A DNA stretch of 64,000 nt from Herbidospora mongoliensis (GCF_001570545.1 NZ_BBXD01000010.1:496001-560000); one strand, 5' to 3'. Counted from the first letter of the stretch, positions 28,366 to 36,613 are shown. Made by a program: numbers and translations. The notes: a model not told the origin generated them from the letters alone.

Positions 28366-29823
28366 ATGGCCGATGTGCTGGCGTTCGCGGAAGGCTGTTT
28401 CACGGGGAGTCCCGGCGATCAGGTCGGTGTGGAGTTGGAGTTCCTCGTCCACGACGTGACCGACCCGGCGCTGACCGTGCCCATCGCGCGGGTCACCGAC
28501 GCGCTCGGCGGGCTGACCCTTCCCGGCGGCAGCGTGATCACCTTCGAGCCCGGAGGCCAGATCGAACTGTCGGCGCCACCGGGGTCCCTGCCGGTCGCCG
28601 TGGCCGCACTCCAGCGAGACGTCGGTCTTGTCCGGTCCGCGCTTGGCGCCGCCGGCCTCGCCCTCGGGCGGTCGGGGGTCGACGGTCATCGGCGCCCGCT
28701 GCGCCAGCTTCACACACCGCGCTATGACGCCATGGCGGCCTGCCTGGGGGAGCCCTACGGGCCCTTGATGATGTGCTCGACCGCGTCGATCCAGGTCAAC
28801 CTCGACTTCGGCGCCGACCCTTTCGCCCGATGGCGACGGGCCCATCTGTTCGGTCCCGTGCTGGTGGCGGCGTTCGCCAACTCGCCGGGGCCGGTGCCGG
28901 GGTTCGAGTCGTGGCTGTCGGGGCGGCAGGCGATCTGGCTGGCCCTCGACCCTTCCCGCACCGCACCGGTGGGGGGTGACCCGGCGGGCGCCTCACAGCC
29001 GATACCGGATCAGTCCTACGGCACGTTCACGGGAGCCGGGCGAGAGCCTGGTCATTCGTGTGTTGCATGCGACGGTTCGGATGAGGGGCTGCTTGGGCCG
29101 GTGCCTGTGGTGGAGAGCCGCAGTGGGTCGTGTTCCGTGTGTGATGGATCCGGACAGCACGTGGCGGGATCAGGGCCGATCGACCGGGCTGCTGATTCAG
29201 GTCTCGGGTGTTCATGCGTCCTGTCAGACGCCGTCCCGGCGGAATCCGCGTCCCTGAAGGCCGCAGGGATGGTCGACGTGCCCGGCCGGGGCTATCCGCC
29301 GTCCGATTGGGCCGCCTATCTTCAGGCCGCACGACTGATGCTGGTGCGGGAGCCTGACGCGTCGGTCCGGCAGATGGGGGCGGGGGCCCATCGTTTCCGT
29401 GACTTCCATCTCGCCGCAGGGCGCTCGCCCACCGTCGATGACCTGGCTTATCACGCCACCACGCTCTTTCCGGCCGTCCGGCCGCGCGGGTTCATGGAGA
29501 TCCGCTACCTCGACGCCCTCGGGCCGGTCGCCTGGCCGGTCGCCGTCGCCGTCTCCTATGCCCTGGTCATCGACGACGAGGCCGCCGCCGCGGCGGCCGA
29601 AGACGCGCTGGCCGTCGCCGGGCAGTGGGCCGAGGCCGCGCGGTGCGGGCTCGCCTCGCCGGCCATGCGCCGGGCCGCTGTCGCGGCCTTCCGCGCCGCC
29701 ATCACGGCGTTGCCCCGATGTGGCGCGCCTCAGAGCCTGATCGACCAGGTCACCGACTACGCCGTGCGGTTCGTGGAACCCGGCCGGTCCCCGGCCGCCG
29801 ACCTCCTCTTGGAGAGCCGATGA
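28366..29823 (+). CDS. egtA: EgtA, gamma-glutamylcysteine ligase of ergothioneine synthesis, with a long insertion
   Basis: 485-residue ATP-dependent ligase that joins glutamate and cysteine for ergothioneine synthesis. Family features include the ELEFLV strand (residues 20 on), VITFEPGGQIELSA and the substrate region MMCSTASIQVNLD. Unlike other EgtA proteins, residues 208-312 form a Cys/Ser/Gly-rich insertion between GDPA and SDWAAYLQAARLM, which are adjacent in normal EgtA. Downstream regions (AHRFRDFHLAAG, MEIRYLDALGPVAWPVAVAV) are intact. ATG 28366 is preferred over GTG 28360. It is coupled to egtB by ATGA. Whether the enzyme works depends on the insertion; an alternative is that the gene is a pseudogene kept in frame. 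Confidence 0.85.
   Translation: MADVLAFAEGCFTGSPGDQVGVELEFLVHDVTDPALTVPIARVTDALGGLTLPGGSVITFEPGGQIELSAPPGSLPVAVAALQRDVGLVRSALGAAGLALGRSGVDGHRRPLRQLHTPRYDAMAACLGEPYGPLMMCSTASIQVNLDFGADPFARWRRAHLFGPVLVAAFANSPGPVPGFESWLSGRQAIWLALDPSRTAPVGGDPAGASQPIPDQSYGTFTGAGREPGHSCVACDGSDEGLLGPVPVVESRSGSCSVCDGSGQHVAGSGPIDRAADSGLGCSCVLSDAVPAESASLKAAGMVDVPGRGYPPSDWAAYLQAARLMLVREPDASVRQMGAGAHRFRDFHLAAGRSPTVDDLAYHATTLFPAVRPRGFMEIRYLDALGPVAWPVAVAVSYALVIDDEAAAAAAEDALAVAGQWAEAARCGLASPAMRRAAVAAFRAAITALPRCGAPQSLIDQVTDYAVRFVEPGRSPAADLLLESR
28987..29301 (+). other. In-frame 315-base insertion inside egtA
   Basis: About 105 codons with much less codon bias than the flanks. They encode cysteine pairs repeated as CVACDGS and CSVCDGS, then a GCSC. 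The DNA folds locally: CCGGGC-GAGA-GCCTGG (29036-29051) and TCGTGTG-TTG-CATGCGA (29056-29072) are two adjacent hairpins. The reverse strand is also open for about 100 codons. I see no transposase, inverted termini or clear target duplication. Likely origins are a small mobile element or intron remnant, or a newly added domain. Confidence 0.6.
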
Positions 29824-31103
29824 AGGAACAGATCGCCGCCCAGCTCATGGCCGTGCGCGACCGGTCCCTGAGTTACACCGACGCCGACGACCACCTCCTC
29901 GTCCACCAGCACTCCCCGCTGATGTCGCCGCTGGTCTGGGACCTCGCCCACGTCGGCAACTACGAGGAGCTCTGGGTGCTGCGCGAGGTCGGCGGGATCA
30001 CGCCGCTGCGGCCAGAGATCGACGACATCTACGACGCGTTCAAGACGCCGCGCCGCGACCGTCCGGCGCTGCCGATGCTGGGGCCGGCGGAGGCGCGCAA
30101 ATACATCGAGGGTGTACGCGGCCGGGTGCTCGACGTCCTCGACAAGGTCGACTTCGACGATCCGAATCCGCTCAAGTCGGGCGGGTTCGTGTTCGGGCTG
30201 GTCATCCAGCACGAACATCAGCACGACGAGACCATGCTGGCCACGCTCCAGCTCTCCCGCGAGCCGGGCCTGGTCGGTGACGGCGATCTACCCATCGGGC
30301 GGCCGGTGTCGGGTGAGGTGTTCGTCCCGGGCGGGCCGTTCACCATGGGCACCGACGTCAACCCGTGGGCCTACGACAACGAGCGTCCGGCGCACACGGT
30401 CGACCTCCCGGCCTACTGGATCGATCGCGTGCCCGTCAGCAACGGCGACTATCTGGCCTTCGTCGAAGACGGCGGCTACCGCGACCCGCGCTGGTGGCAT
30501 CCCGACGGCTTCCGGCTGGGCCTCCAAGCCCCGCTGTTCTGGACCCGCGACGACGGCGGCACCTGGTGGCGCACCCGCTTCGGCCGCGCCGAGCAGATCC
30601 CGCCGAACGAGCCGGTGCAGCACGTGTGCTGGTACGAGGCCGACGCCTACGCCCGCTGGGCGGGCCGGCGGCTGCCGACCGAGGCCGAGTGGGAGAAGGC
30701 CTGCGCCTGGAGCCCGGAAGAGGGCCGGTCGCGGCGCTACCCGTGGGGCGACGAGCCGCCGACCCCGGAGCTGGCGAACCTGGGCCATCGGGCCGCGCGA
30801 CCCGCGCCCGTGGGCGCCTACCCGGCCGGGACGAGCCCCTACGGCGCCGAGCAGATGATCGGCGACGTCTGGGAGTGGACGTCCTCCACGTTCTACGCCT
30901 ATCCGGGCTTCCGCGCGTTCCCCTACCGCGAATACAGCGAGGTCTTCTTCGGGCCCGACTACCGCGTGCTGCGCGGCGGTTCGTGGGCGGCCGACCCGGC
31001 TGCGGTGCGGGCGACCTTCCGCAACTGGGACTATCCGCAGCGCCGCCAGATCTTCTCGGGATTCCGGTGCGCCCGCGACGCCGCCCCGGCGGAGGTTCAC
31101 TGA
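29820..31103 (+). CDS. egtB: EgtB, iron-dependent sulfoxide synthase
   Basis: 427-residue non-heme iron enzyme that joins gamma-glutamylcysteine to hercynine with oxygen, the second committed step of ergothioneine synthesis. The N-terminal DinB-like four-helix domain carries the iron ligands: His44 and the HEHQH motif at 131-135. The C-terminal formylglycine-generating-enzyme-like domain has ETMLATLQ, LPTEAEWEKAC, DVWEWTSSTF and RGGSW, as expected. The gene overlaps egtA (ATGA) and egtC (TGATG), so expression is coupled. The start at 29820 is clear, and motifs and length are complete. Confidence 0.95.
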   Translation: MKEQIAAQLMAVRDRSLSYTDADDHLLVHQHSPLMSPLVWDLAHVGNYEELWVLREVGGITPLRPEIDDIYDAFKTPRRDRPALPMLGPAEARKYIEGVRGRVLDVLDKVDFDDPNPLKSGGFVFGLVIQHEHQHDETMLATLQLSREPGLVGDGDLPIGRPVSGEVFVPGGPFTMGTDVNPWAYDNERPAHTVDLPAYWIDRVPVSNGDYLAFVEDGGYRDPRWWHPDGFRLGLQAPLFWTRDDGGTWWRTRFGRAEQIPPNEPVQHVCWYEADAYARWAGRRLPTEAEWEKACAWSPEEGRSRRYPWGDEPPTPELANLGHRAARPAPVGAYPAGTSPYGAEQMIGDVWEWTSSTFYAYPGFRAFPYREYSEVFFGPDYRVLRGGSWAADPAAVRATFRNWDYPQRRQIFSGFRCARDAAPAEVH

Positions 31104-31810
31104 TGTGCCGCCACGCCGCCTGGCTCGGCGAACCCCGCCCGCTGTCGTCGCTGATCCAGCAACCCGACCACGGCCTGCTGAAACAGTCCTATGTGCCGAG
31201 ACGGCAGCGCTGGGGCACCGTCAACGCCGATGGCTTCGGCATGGGCTGGTACGCCAACGACCGCGTCATCCGCTATCGCCGATCCATCCCGATGTGGGCA
31301 GACGCCAACCTCGAAGGTCTGGCCGCGTCGGCGATCTCCAATTGCCTGATCGCGGCCGTCCGCTCCGCGAGTGTCGGCATGCCGATAGAGGAGACCGCGA
31401 CCGCCCCCTTCATGGAGGGAAAGTGGCTGCTCAGCCACAACGGCCGGGTCCCCGGCGAGGCGCTGACCGGCCTGAAGGCCCATGAGGCCGAGAGCACCTG
31501 CGACTCCGCGAAGCTCGCCGCCGGGGTGTTCGCGCTCGGGCGGCTGGGGTGGGGGCTCGGCGACGCCCTCGCCGAGATAACCACGGCGGCCGGAGGCGCC
31601 GACGCCGAGGCGAGAGTGAACCTCCTCGCCTCCGATGGACAGACGATCGCGGCCACGACCTGGGGCGACACGCTTTTCGTGCGGTCACTCCCGGAGGGGG
31701 TGCTGGTGGCCAGCGAGCCGCTCGACGACCGCGACGACGGCTGGGTCAGCGTGCCCGACCGGACCCTCGTGATTGTCACGCCCGACGGAATCGACTGGAG
31801 GGACCTGTGA
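31103..31810 (+). CDS. egtC: EgtC, ergothioneine amidohydrolase
   Basis: 235-residue Ntn-type class II glutamine amidotransferase-like hydrolase that removes the gamma-glutamyl group from the sulfoxide intermediate. The N-terminal Cys after the initiator Met (MCRHAAWLGEP) is the nucleophile; ADGFGMGWY and LLSHNGRVPG are the conserved Ntn motifs. The ATG at 31103 shares one base with the egtB stop, and its own stop overlaps the GTG of egtD. Cytosolic, with complete length for the family. Confidence 0.95.
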   Translation: MCRHAAWLGEPRPLSSLIQQPDHGLLKQSYVPRRQRWGTVNADGFGMGWYANDRVIRYRRSIPMWADANLEGLAASAISNCLIAAVRSASVGMPIEETATAPFMEGKWLLSHNGRVPGEALTGLKAHEAESTCDSAKLAAGVFALGRLGWGLGDALAEITTAAGGADAEARVNLLASDGQTIAATTWGDTLFVRSLPEGVLVASEPLDDRDDGWVSVPDRTLVIVTPDGIDWRDL

Positions 31811-32757
31811 ACCTGATCGACGCTGACTACCTGCGTCAGGCGCTGGAGAACGACGTCCGCGCGGGCCTCGCGGCGGCGCCGAAATGGCTGCCGCCCAAAT
31901 GGTTCTACGACGCCTGCGGCAGCGAGCTCTTCACCAAGATCACTCGCCTGCCCGAATATTATCCAACCCGCCGTGAGCTTGCCATTCTCAAGGCCCACGC
32001 ACGGGAGATCGCCGCGGTGAGCGGCGCCGCGACCCTGGTCGAACTCGGCTCCGGCACCTCCGAGAAGACCGAGTTGCTCCTCGACGCCCTGGCCTCGGCC
32101 GGGACTCTGCGCACCTACATGCCGGTCGACGTCGACTCCGTCACCCTGAAGGCGGCGGCCGACCGGCTGTCGGAACGCTTCGAGGTGGTCGGCGTCTGCG
32201 CCGACTTCGAGAACCACCTGTCCCAGCTGCCGCAACGGCAGGGCCGGATGGTCGCCTTCCTCGGCGGCACGATCGGAAACCTCGAGCCACCGGCACGCGA
32301 GGTCTTCTTCAAGGAACTCCGCGCGACCCTGACCGACGGGGAGACCTTCCTGCTCGGCGCCGACCTGGTGAAAGACACGTCCCGGCTGATCGCGGCCTAC
32401 GACGACTCGGCCGGGGTGACGGCTGCGTTCAACCGCAACGTCCTCCGGGTGATCAACCGGCGCCTCGACGCCGACTTCGTCCCGGCCGACTTCGCCCACG
32501 TGGCGATCTACGACACCGACAACGACTGGATCGAGATGCGCCTGCGCGCGACCAAAGACATGGTCGTCCACGTCAAGGCCCTGAACCTGAAGGTGTCCTT
32601 CGCCGAGGGCGAGGAGATGCGCACCGAGATCAGCGCCAAGTTCCGGCGGGCGGGGCTGACCCGGGAGCTGGCGATGGCGGGGTTCGAGGTGGAGCGCTGG
32701 TACACGGACCCAGACGGGGACTTCGCGCTGGTTCTGTCCCGGGCGGTGCCGCGCTGA
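31807..32757 (+). CDS. egtD: EgtD, histidine N-alpha-methyltransferase
   Basis: 316-residue SAM-dependent enzyme that trimethylates histidine to hercynine, the first step of ergothioneine synthesis. The SAM-binding motif is LVELGSGTSEKTELLLDAL, with LPEYYPTRRELAIL upstream and FLGGTIGNLEPPAR, MRLRATKDMVV and EEMRTEISAKF downstream. GTG 31807 overlaps the egtC stop as GTGA. There is no egtE lyase after it: the last step may use an unlinked PLP enzyme or occur without a dedicated lyase. It ends the operon; 394 bases without a gene follow. Confidence 0.95.
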   Translation: MNLIDADYLRQALENDVRAGLAAAPKWLPPKWFYDACGSELFTKITRLPEYYPTRRELAILKAHAREIAAVSGAATLVELGSGTSEKTELLLDALASAGTLRTYMPVDVDSVTLKAAADRLSERFEVVGVCADFENHLSQLPQRQGRMVAFLGGTIGNLEPPAREVFFKELRATLTDGETFLLGADLVKDTSRLIAAYDDSAGVTAAFNRNVLRVINRRLDADFVPADFAHVAIYDTDNDWIEMRLRATKDMVVHVKALNLKVSFAEGEEMRTEISAKFRRAGLTRELAMAGFEVERWYTDPDGDFALVLSRAVPR

Positions 32758-32794
32758 GTCCGGTGTGTCATCAGGCGACGCGGTCGGCTCGCCC

Positions 32795-32966
32795 GGTTCT
32801 CGCCTCAAGTCGCCGCAGTCGCACAATCTCGGCGGATCATGGCGGATTCGGCCGAGACGGCTGCGGGTGAGCCGGAGCCCGGTTCTCGCCTCAAGTCGCC
32901 GAAGTCGCATATTCACGGCGGATCATGGCGGATTCGATGGAGACGGCTGGGGGTGAGCCGGAGCCC
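32795..32966 (+). repeat. Tandem duplication of an 86-base unit
   Basis: Two near-identical 86-base units (32795-32880 and 32881-32966) run from GGTTCTCGCCTCAAG to GTGAGCCGGAGCCC, and a third copy begins at 32967 but diverges after GGTTC. Each contains CGGCGGATCATGGCGGATTCG. They lie in the 394-base gap between egtD and the sialidase-like gene. Short open frames here show no coding support. The rest of the gap, 32967-33151, contains nothing recognised. Confidence 0.8.
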
Positions 32967-33151
32967 GGTTCGGGTTCGGAAAAGGCGGATATGCGGTGCG
33001 ATGGGGTCGGCGAGACCATCGGGGCCCTGCGTGACAAGCTGGAGGGATTCGAATACGGGCAGGTCCGCCGTGGCGTGGTGGCCGCCATTATGCGATTCGG
33101 CATTTCCGCGACGTCAACCTTGGGCCTTGCCTGAGGTCCTCTTCGCCGCCG

Positions 33152-34819
33152 TCAGGCCGGGTTCTCTTCGATCGTCGGGGTCAGGCGCGTCCAGGCGATC
33201 CGGGCCTCGGCCGTGTTCCCCCCGCGTGTGCCCATGACCCAGTGGCTGAGCTGGGGTGTCTCGCCGCTGTCCTGGATCACCCACGTCACCCCGGTGTCGG
33301 CGCCGTCACGGTAGAGCCGGGCCACTCCCGCGCTGTCGGTCACGACCTTCCACACCGCCGGTGTCGCCGGGGTGGCGAGGACGCGTTCCCATGTCGTCGA
33401 GCCCTTGCGCATGGTCCAGACGCCGCCCTTCTGGACCGTCAGCATGAGCCGTCGCGCGCCGTTGCACACCTTCGTCCCCAGGCAGACCCCTTGCCCGGTC
33501 GCGGGGTCGAGTGCGCTGTCGTCCACGATCTCGCCGTGGAACTCGACCGTGAAGTCGCACATCTCGGCAAGGGTCTTCCGGGCTCCGACGGCTTTGGCGG
33601 TCGTCGACCGTAGCCGCAGGCCGCCGTCGGGGCCGATGGCCGCGCCCGCGTCGAGCGTCCAGCGGCCGGGTGCCAGGTCCTTGGGGACGGGGGTGTCCAG
33701 GGTCAGTCGGGCGACTTTGATCTCGATCTGGTTGTGTTCCCAGACGACCGCGAGGACGCCGGGGGAGATCTCGGCCGCGCTCGGGTAGACGTCCCAGCCG
33801 CGTGCGGTCGTCTTCGTCATGCGGGGGCCGTCGGCGAACAAGCGGCCGGGCTGCCACGGTTCGCCCCGGTTGGCCACCTTGTAGTGGAGCACTTCACGGA
33901 ACCGGTCGGGCCGGGGTTCCTTGATGGGGCCGCCGAACGTGTTGTAGACGGCGATCTCCCGGCCGGCTGAGTCGATCATGAAGAACGTCTTCACGTAGAA
34001 GTTCGGCAGGTCGGGGTGGAGCCGCATCGGTGCCCAGGTCAGGCCGCCGTCGGTGCTCGTGGTGGTCGCGCAGTGGGCGGCCGAGACGCGGTAGTAGGGC
34101 TCGCGGTCCTCCGGCTTGGCGCGGCGCACGAGTGCCCGGGTCACCATCACCAGCGTGCCGTCGGGGCGCAGGGCGATCTGGGGTTCCTCGACGCCGACGC
34201 CGGGCGGGTTGGTGGCCAGGGCGCCTGCGGTCCAGGTCTTCAGGTCGGTCGAGCGCAGGACCGCCGCCTGGGACGCCCCGGCGCCCTGTCGCCAGAACGG
34301 GATCGTCCACACGCCGCCGACCTTGACCGGCTTGCCGGCCACCACGACGCCGCGGGTGTTCGGCGGGACGTCGACCGTGATCGGCTGGTTCGTCCAGGTC
34401 GTGCCGCCGTCGGACGAGCGCTTCATGGTCAGGTGGACCGGGAACCCATCGACGTCGGATTCTTCGCGGTCTTCGGCGATGGTGATCCGGCCGAGGAGGG
34501 CGTACACGACCGCGCCTTCGGTGAAGAGCATCGCGTAGTGGTAGCGATGGGTGCCGGTGGCCGCCGCCAGGGTGCCCTTCTTCCAGGTGATGCCGCCGTC
34601 GTTGGTGACGGCGTATTTGATGGTGCCCTGGTCGGTGGGGGTGCGGTCGAGCGGGTCGTGGATGCCGGAGCGCCAGCAGACGATCCAGCGGCGCGCGTCG
34701 AGGACCACGATGTCCGGCACCCGGTTGCCCTCGCGGGCCAGTTCCCCGGACGCGTCGCGGACCACGGTCGCGTCGACGACGACGGGACGGCCCACACCCG
34801 CGCCCACCATTTCACTCAT
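33152..34819 (-). CDS. BNR/Asp-box sialidase-like protein
   Basis: 555-residue beta-propeller protein of the sialidase superfamily. At least three Asp-box motifs (S/T-x-D-x-G-x-T-W) are visible: TNDGGITW, SSDGGTTW and STDGGLTW. The arginine-bearing first strand is probably EGNRVPDIVVLDARRW. The last ~170 residues form a second beta-rich (concanavalin-like) domain. There is no signal peptide or anchor, which is odd for a secreted glycosidase; it may be cytosolic, released otherwise, or use another start. Substrate (sialic acid, KDN-type or another) cannot be told. The region upstream contains direct repeats and a hairpin cluster. Confidence 0.85.
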   Translation of the reverse strand: MSEMVGAGVGRPVVVDATVVRDASGELAREGNRVPDIVVLDARRWIVCWRSGIHDPLDRTPTDQGTIKYAVTNDGGITWKKGTLAAATGTHRYHYAMLFTEGAVVYALLGRITIAEDREESDVDGFPVHLTMKRSSDGGTTWTNQPITVDVPPNTRGVVVAGKPVKVGGVWTIPFWRQGAGASQAAVLRSTDLKTWTAGALATNPPGVGVEEPQIALRPDGTLVMVTRALVRRAKPEDREPYYRVSAAHCATTTSTDGGLTWAPMRLHPDLPNFYVKTFFMIDSAGREIAVYNTFGGPIKEPRPDRFREVLHYKVANRGEPWQPGRLFADGPRMTKTTARGWDVYPSAAEISPGVLAVVWEHNQIEIKVARLTLDTPVPKDLAPGRWTLDAGAAIGPDGGLRLRSTTAKAVGARKTLAEMCDFTVEFHGEIVDDSALDPATGQGVCLGTKVCNGARRLMLTVQKGGVWTMRKGSTTWERVLATPATPAVWKVVTDSAGVARLYRDGADTGVTWVIQDSGETPQLSHWVMGTRGGNTAEARIAWTRLTPTIEENPA

Positions 34820-34905
34820 GGGACACCACCGAAGCGAACCATGCGCCCGCTTTCAATAGATACAAGATGAAATCTCCGGGCTTCGACCTGGCGATCAGTC
34901 AAGCG

Positions 34906-34924
34906 GCAAGCGAGTTGCAAGCGA
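34906..34924. promoter_or_regulatory. Direct repeats upstream of the sialidase-like gene
   Basis: GCAAGCGA occurs at 34906-34913 and 34917-34924, 11 bases apart (one helical turn), in an A/T-richer stretch about 90 bases upstream of the ATG. This spacing suits cooperative binding of an activator. No regulator gene is adjacent. Confidence 0.35.
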
Positions 34925-35154
34925 TGCCAAATACAACTAACTCACGAAAGGCACCACGTTATCGGGGGATATTGAGATGCGTACCACGCGACTCACCTTG
35001 CGCCGGATCGAGCCCCTTGAGGGGCCGCGCCGCGACGAGGAGTTCGACCAGACCGGCGAGTTCCGCCGCCCCTCCGCCACTCACCGGTTGAGAGGAAATC
35101 GGCGGGATCGCGATTGATCGTCTGACGTCCGGGAACTGGTCGGTCCCACGGGCA

Positions 35155-35270
35155 GTTCCCGTGCCGACGGCACGAGAACCAAACGGGAACAGGTATACCG
35201 TCCCGCCACCGGCGGGTGGACGGGATCGTCGCGGATCTCGGCGAGTTTGGCGCACAGCTCGCCGAGATCC
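35155..35270. other. Cluster of three strong hairpins
   Basis: GTTCCCGTGCC/GGCACGAGAAC (35155-35165/35169-35179, one mismatch), CCGTCCCGCC/GGCGGGTGGACGG (35198-35223, bulged) and GGATCTCGGCGAG/CTCGCCGAGATCC (35233-35245/35258-35270, 13 bp perfect) lie within 116 bases. They precede the sialidase-like gene by 340 bases on its strand. They may be a structured leader or small RNA; no known family is recognised. Confidence 0.5.
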
Positions 35271-35452
35271 ACCCGTTTCAAGCCTGTTCGTGTACGGATG
35301 GTCGCATCGGAACCCGATGCTCAAGCACACCAGCCAGCACCGGCAGAGGCCGACTATTGTCCGGAGCTCGGCCCGCTGTCTGAGGTCGGCTGTCCGGGCG
35401 TTCGCCCTGCCGCGTGAGGTCGTACTTTTGTCCGAGCGTTCGTCCAAAAGCA

Positions 35453-35479
35453 AACGGCCAGGCCTGTGGCCTGGCCGTT
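35453..35479 (-). terminator. Terminator of the pirin gene
   Basis: AACGGCCAGGCC and GGCCTGGCCGTT form a perfect 12-bp stem with loop TGT, 16 bases beyond the pirin stop. On the minus strand it is followed by TGCTTTTGG, so it is a good intrinsic terminator. Confidence 0.85.
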
Positions 35480-35494
35480 CTTCTGAGCCGGAGC

Positions 35495-36466
35495 TCAGTG
35501 GTGTCCGGCCGGGATCGTCCCCAGCCGCCCTGCCTGGAAGTCCTCGAACGCCTGGGCCAGTTCCGCCTTCGTGTTCATCACGAACGGCCCGTAGTGCTCG
35601 ACTGGCTCCCCGATCGGCTTCCCGCCCAGGATGATCACTTCCATGTTCGGTGACCGGGTGTCCTGCGTCTTCGCCGCCGTCAGGGTGATCGTCTCGGCCT
35701 GGGTCGCGCCGAATCCCTCGTACACGGCGAGTTGCCCCATCTCGATCGGCTGACCGTCGGCTCCGGCGGTTCCCCGGCCGGAGAGCACGTACGCGAGCGC
35801 GTTGAAGTCGGCCCGCCACGGAATCGTCAGCCGGGCCCCGGGCGTGATGCTCGCGTGGATCAGCGTGATCGGCGTGTGGGTGGCGCCTGGGCCGAGGTGC
35901 CCGGCGACGTCACCGGCGATGACCCGCACGAGGGAACCGCCGTCGTGGCTGCTCAGCAGGGAGACTTTGGTCCGGCCGATGTCCTGATATTTGGGCGCCA
36001 GCATTTTGGATTTGGACGGCAGATTCACCCAGAGCTGGATGCCGTGGAAAAGGCCGCCCTTCTGGACGAGCCATTCCGGCGGCGCTTCTTTGTGCAGAAG
36101 TCCGGAACCGGCCGTCATCCACTGGGTGTCCCCATTGGTGATGGTTCCGCCGCCGCCGTGGGAGTCGGTGTGGTCGAAGACGCCGTCGATGATGTACGTC
36201 ACCGTCTCGAACCCCCGGTGGGGGTGCCACGGCGTGCCCTTGGGCTCGCCCGGGGCGTAGTCCACCTCGCCCATCTGGTCCATCATGATGAACGGATCGA
36301 GATACTTTGGCTTGATCGTGGCCAGTGCGCGTCTGACCGGGAATCCCTCGCCTTCGAAGCCTGTCGGCGCGGTGGCGACCGTCAGGACCTTGCGCTCGTG
36401 CACGGCCGCCATGGGCTCCGGCAGCCGGGGGAGGGTGAGCGGGTTGTCCACGGTTACGGCGGGCAT
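35495..36466 (-). CDS. Pirin-family protein
   Basis: 323-residue bicupin of the pirin family, iron-binding proteins with quercetinase-like or regulatory roles. The N-terminal cupin has the metal-binding segment TPWHPHRGFETVTYIIDG with histidines and a Glu, then MTAGSGLLHKE and IQLWVNLP. ATG 36466 follows GGAAGGAG with good spacing; the open frame continues to 36490. The gene is divergent from DUF1445 with about 150 bases between. A GTTGA-N4-TCAAC inverted repeat in this gap may control either gene. A terminator follows at 35453. Confidence 0.9.
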   Translation of the reverse strand: MPAVTVDNPLTLPRLPEPMAAVHERKVLTVATAPTGFEGEGFPVRRALATIKPKYLDPFIMMDQMGEVDYAPGEPKGTPWHPHRGFETVTYIIDGVFDHTDSHGGGGTITNGDTQWMTAGSGLLHKEAPPEWLVQKGGLFHGIQLWVNLPSKSKMLAPKYQDIGRTKVSLLSSHDGGSLVRVIAGDVAGHLGPGATHTPITLIHASITPGARLTIPWRADFNALAYVLSGRGTAGADGQPIEMGQLAVYEGFGATQAETITLTAAKTQDTRSPNMEVIILGGKPIGEPVEHYGPFVMNTKAELAQAFEDFQAGRLGTIPAGHH

Positions 36467-36578
36467 CTGGGGCTCCTTCCTGTTTCGCAAGAGAGGTACA
36501 CAGCGAGAGCCACAGCCGGCCCTGCCTTCTGGGCAGGTTCACCGCGTCTCGCTTGGTCGACTATGGACCCACAACTTG

Positions 36579-36592
36579 GTTGAGGATTCAAC
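36579..36592. promoter_or_regulatory. Inverted repeat between the pirin and DUF1445 genes
   Basis: GTTGA (36579-36583) and TCAAC (36588-36592) flank GGAT; CAAC at 36572-36575 adds a half-site. The site lies 22 bases before the DUF1445 start. It could be a MarR- or HxlR-type operator, but no regulator is adjacent. Confidence 0.35.
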
Positions 36593-36613
36593 TATTCCGG
36601 AGGACGTGCCCGA

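Larger units (their letters stand above)
34820..35494. other. 675-base gene-free region
   Basis: No open frame here has convincing codon bias, start site or homology. The left 160 bases are A/T-richer and should hold the sialidase promoter. The right part contains three strong hairpins (35155-35270) and the terminator at 35453-35479. Short minus-strand frames around 34959-35281 give protein-like fragments that shift frame near 35215, so a decayed gene is possible. Confidence 0.5.

Noticed and set aside
28987-29301. Intein or intact group II intron inside egtA
   Set aside because: There are no intein splice motifs or homing endonuclease and no reverse transcriptase. The hairpins do not match domain V well enough, and the frame is kept open without splicing.
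32839-33237. Short plus-strand open frames within the 86-base repeats
   Set aside because: They arise from the duplicated unit, lack ribosome sites and family similarity, and show no codon bias.
34867-35634. Several short open frames in the gap between the sialidase and pirin genes
   Set aside because: None has a good start site or recognised domain. A decayed gene is possible but not supported enough to annotate.
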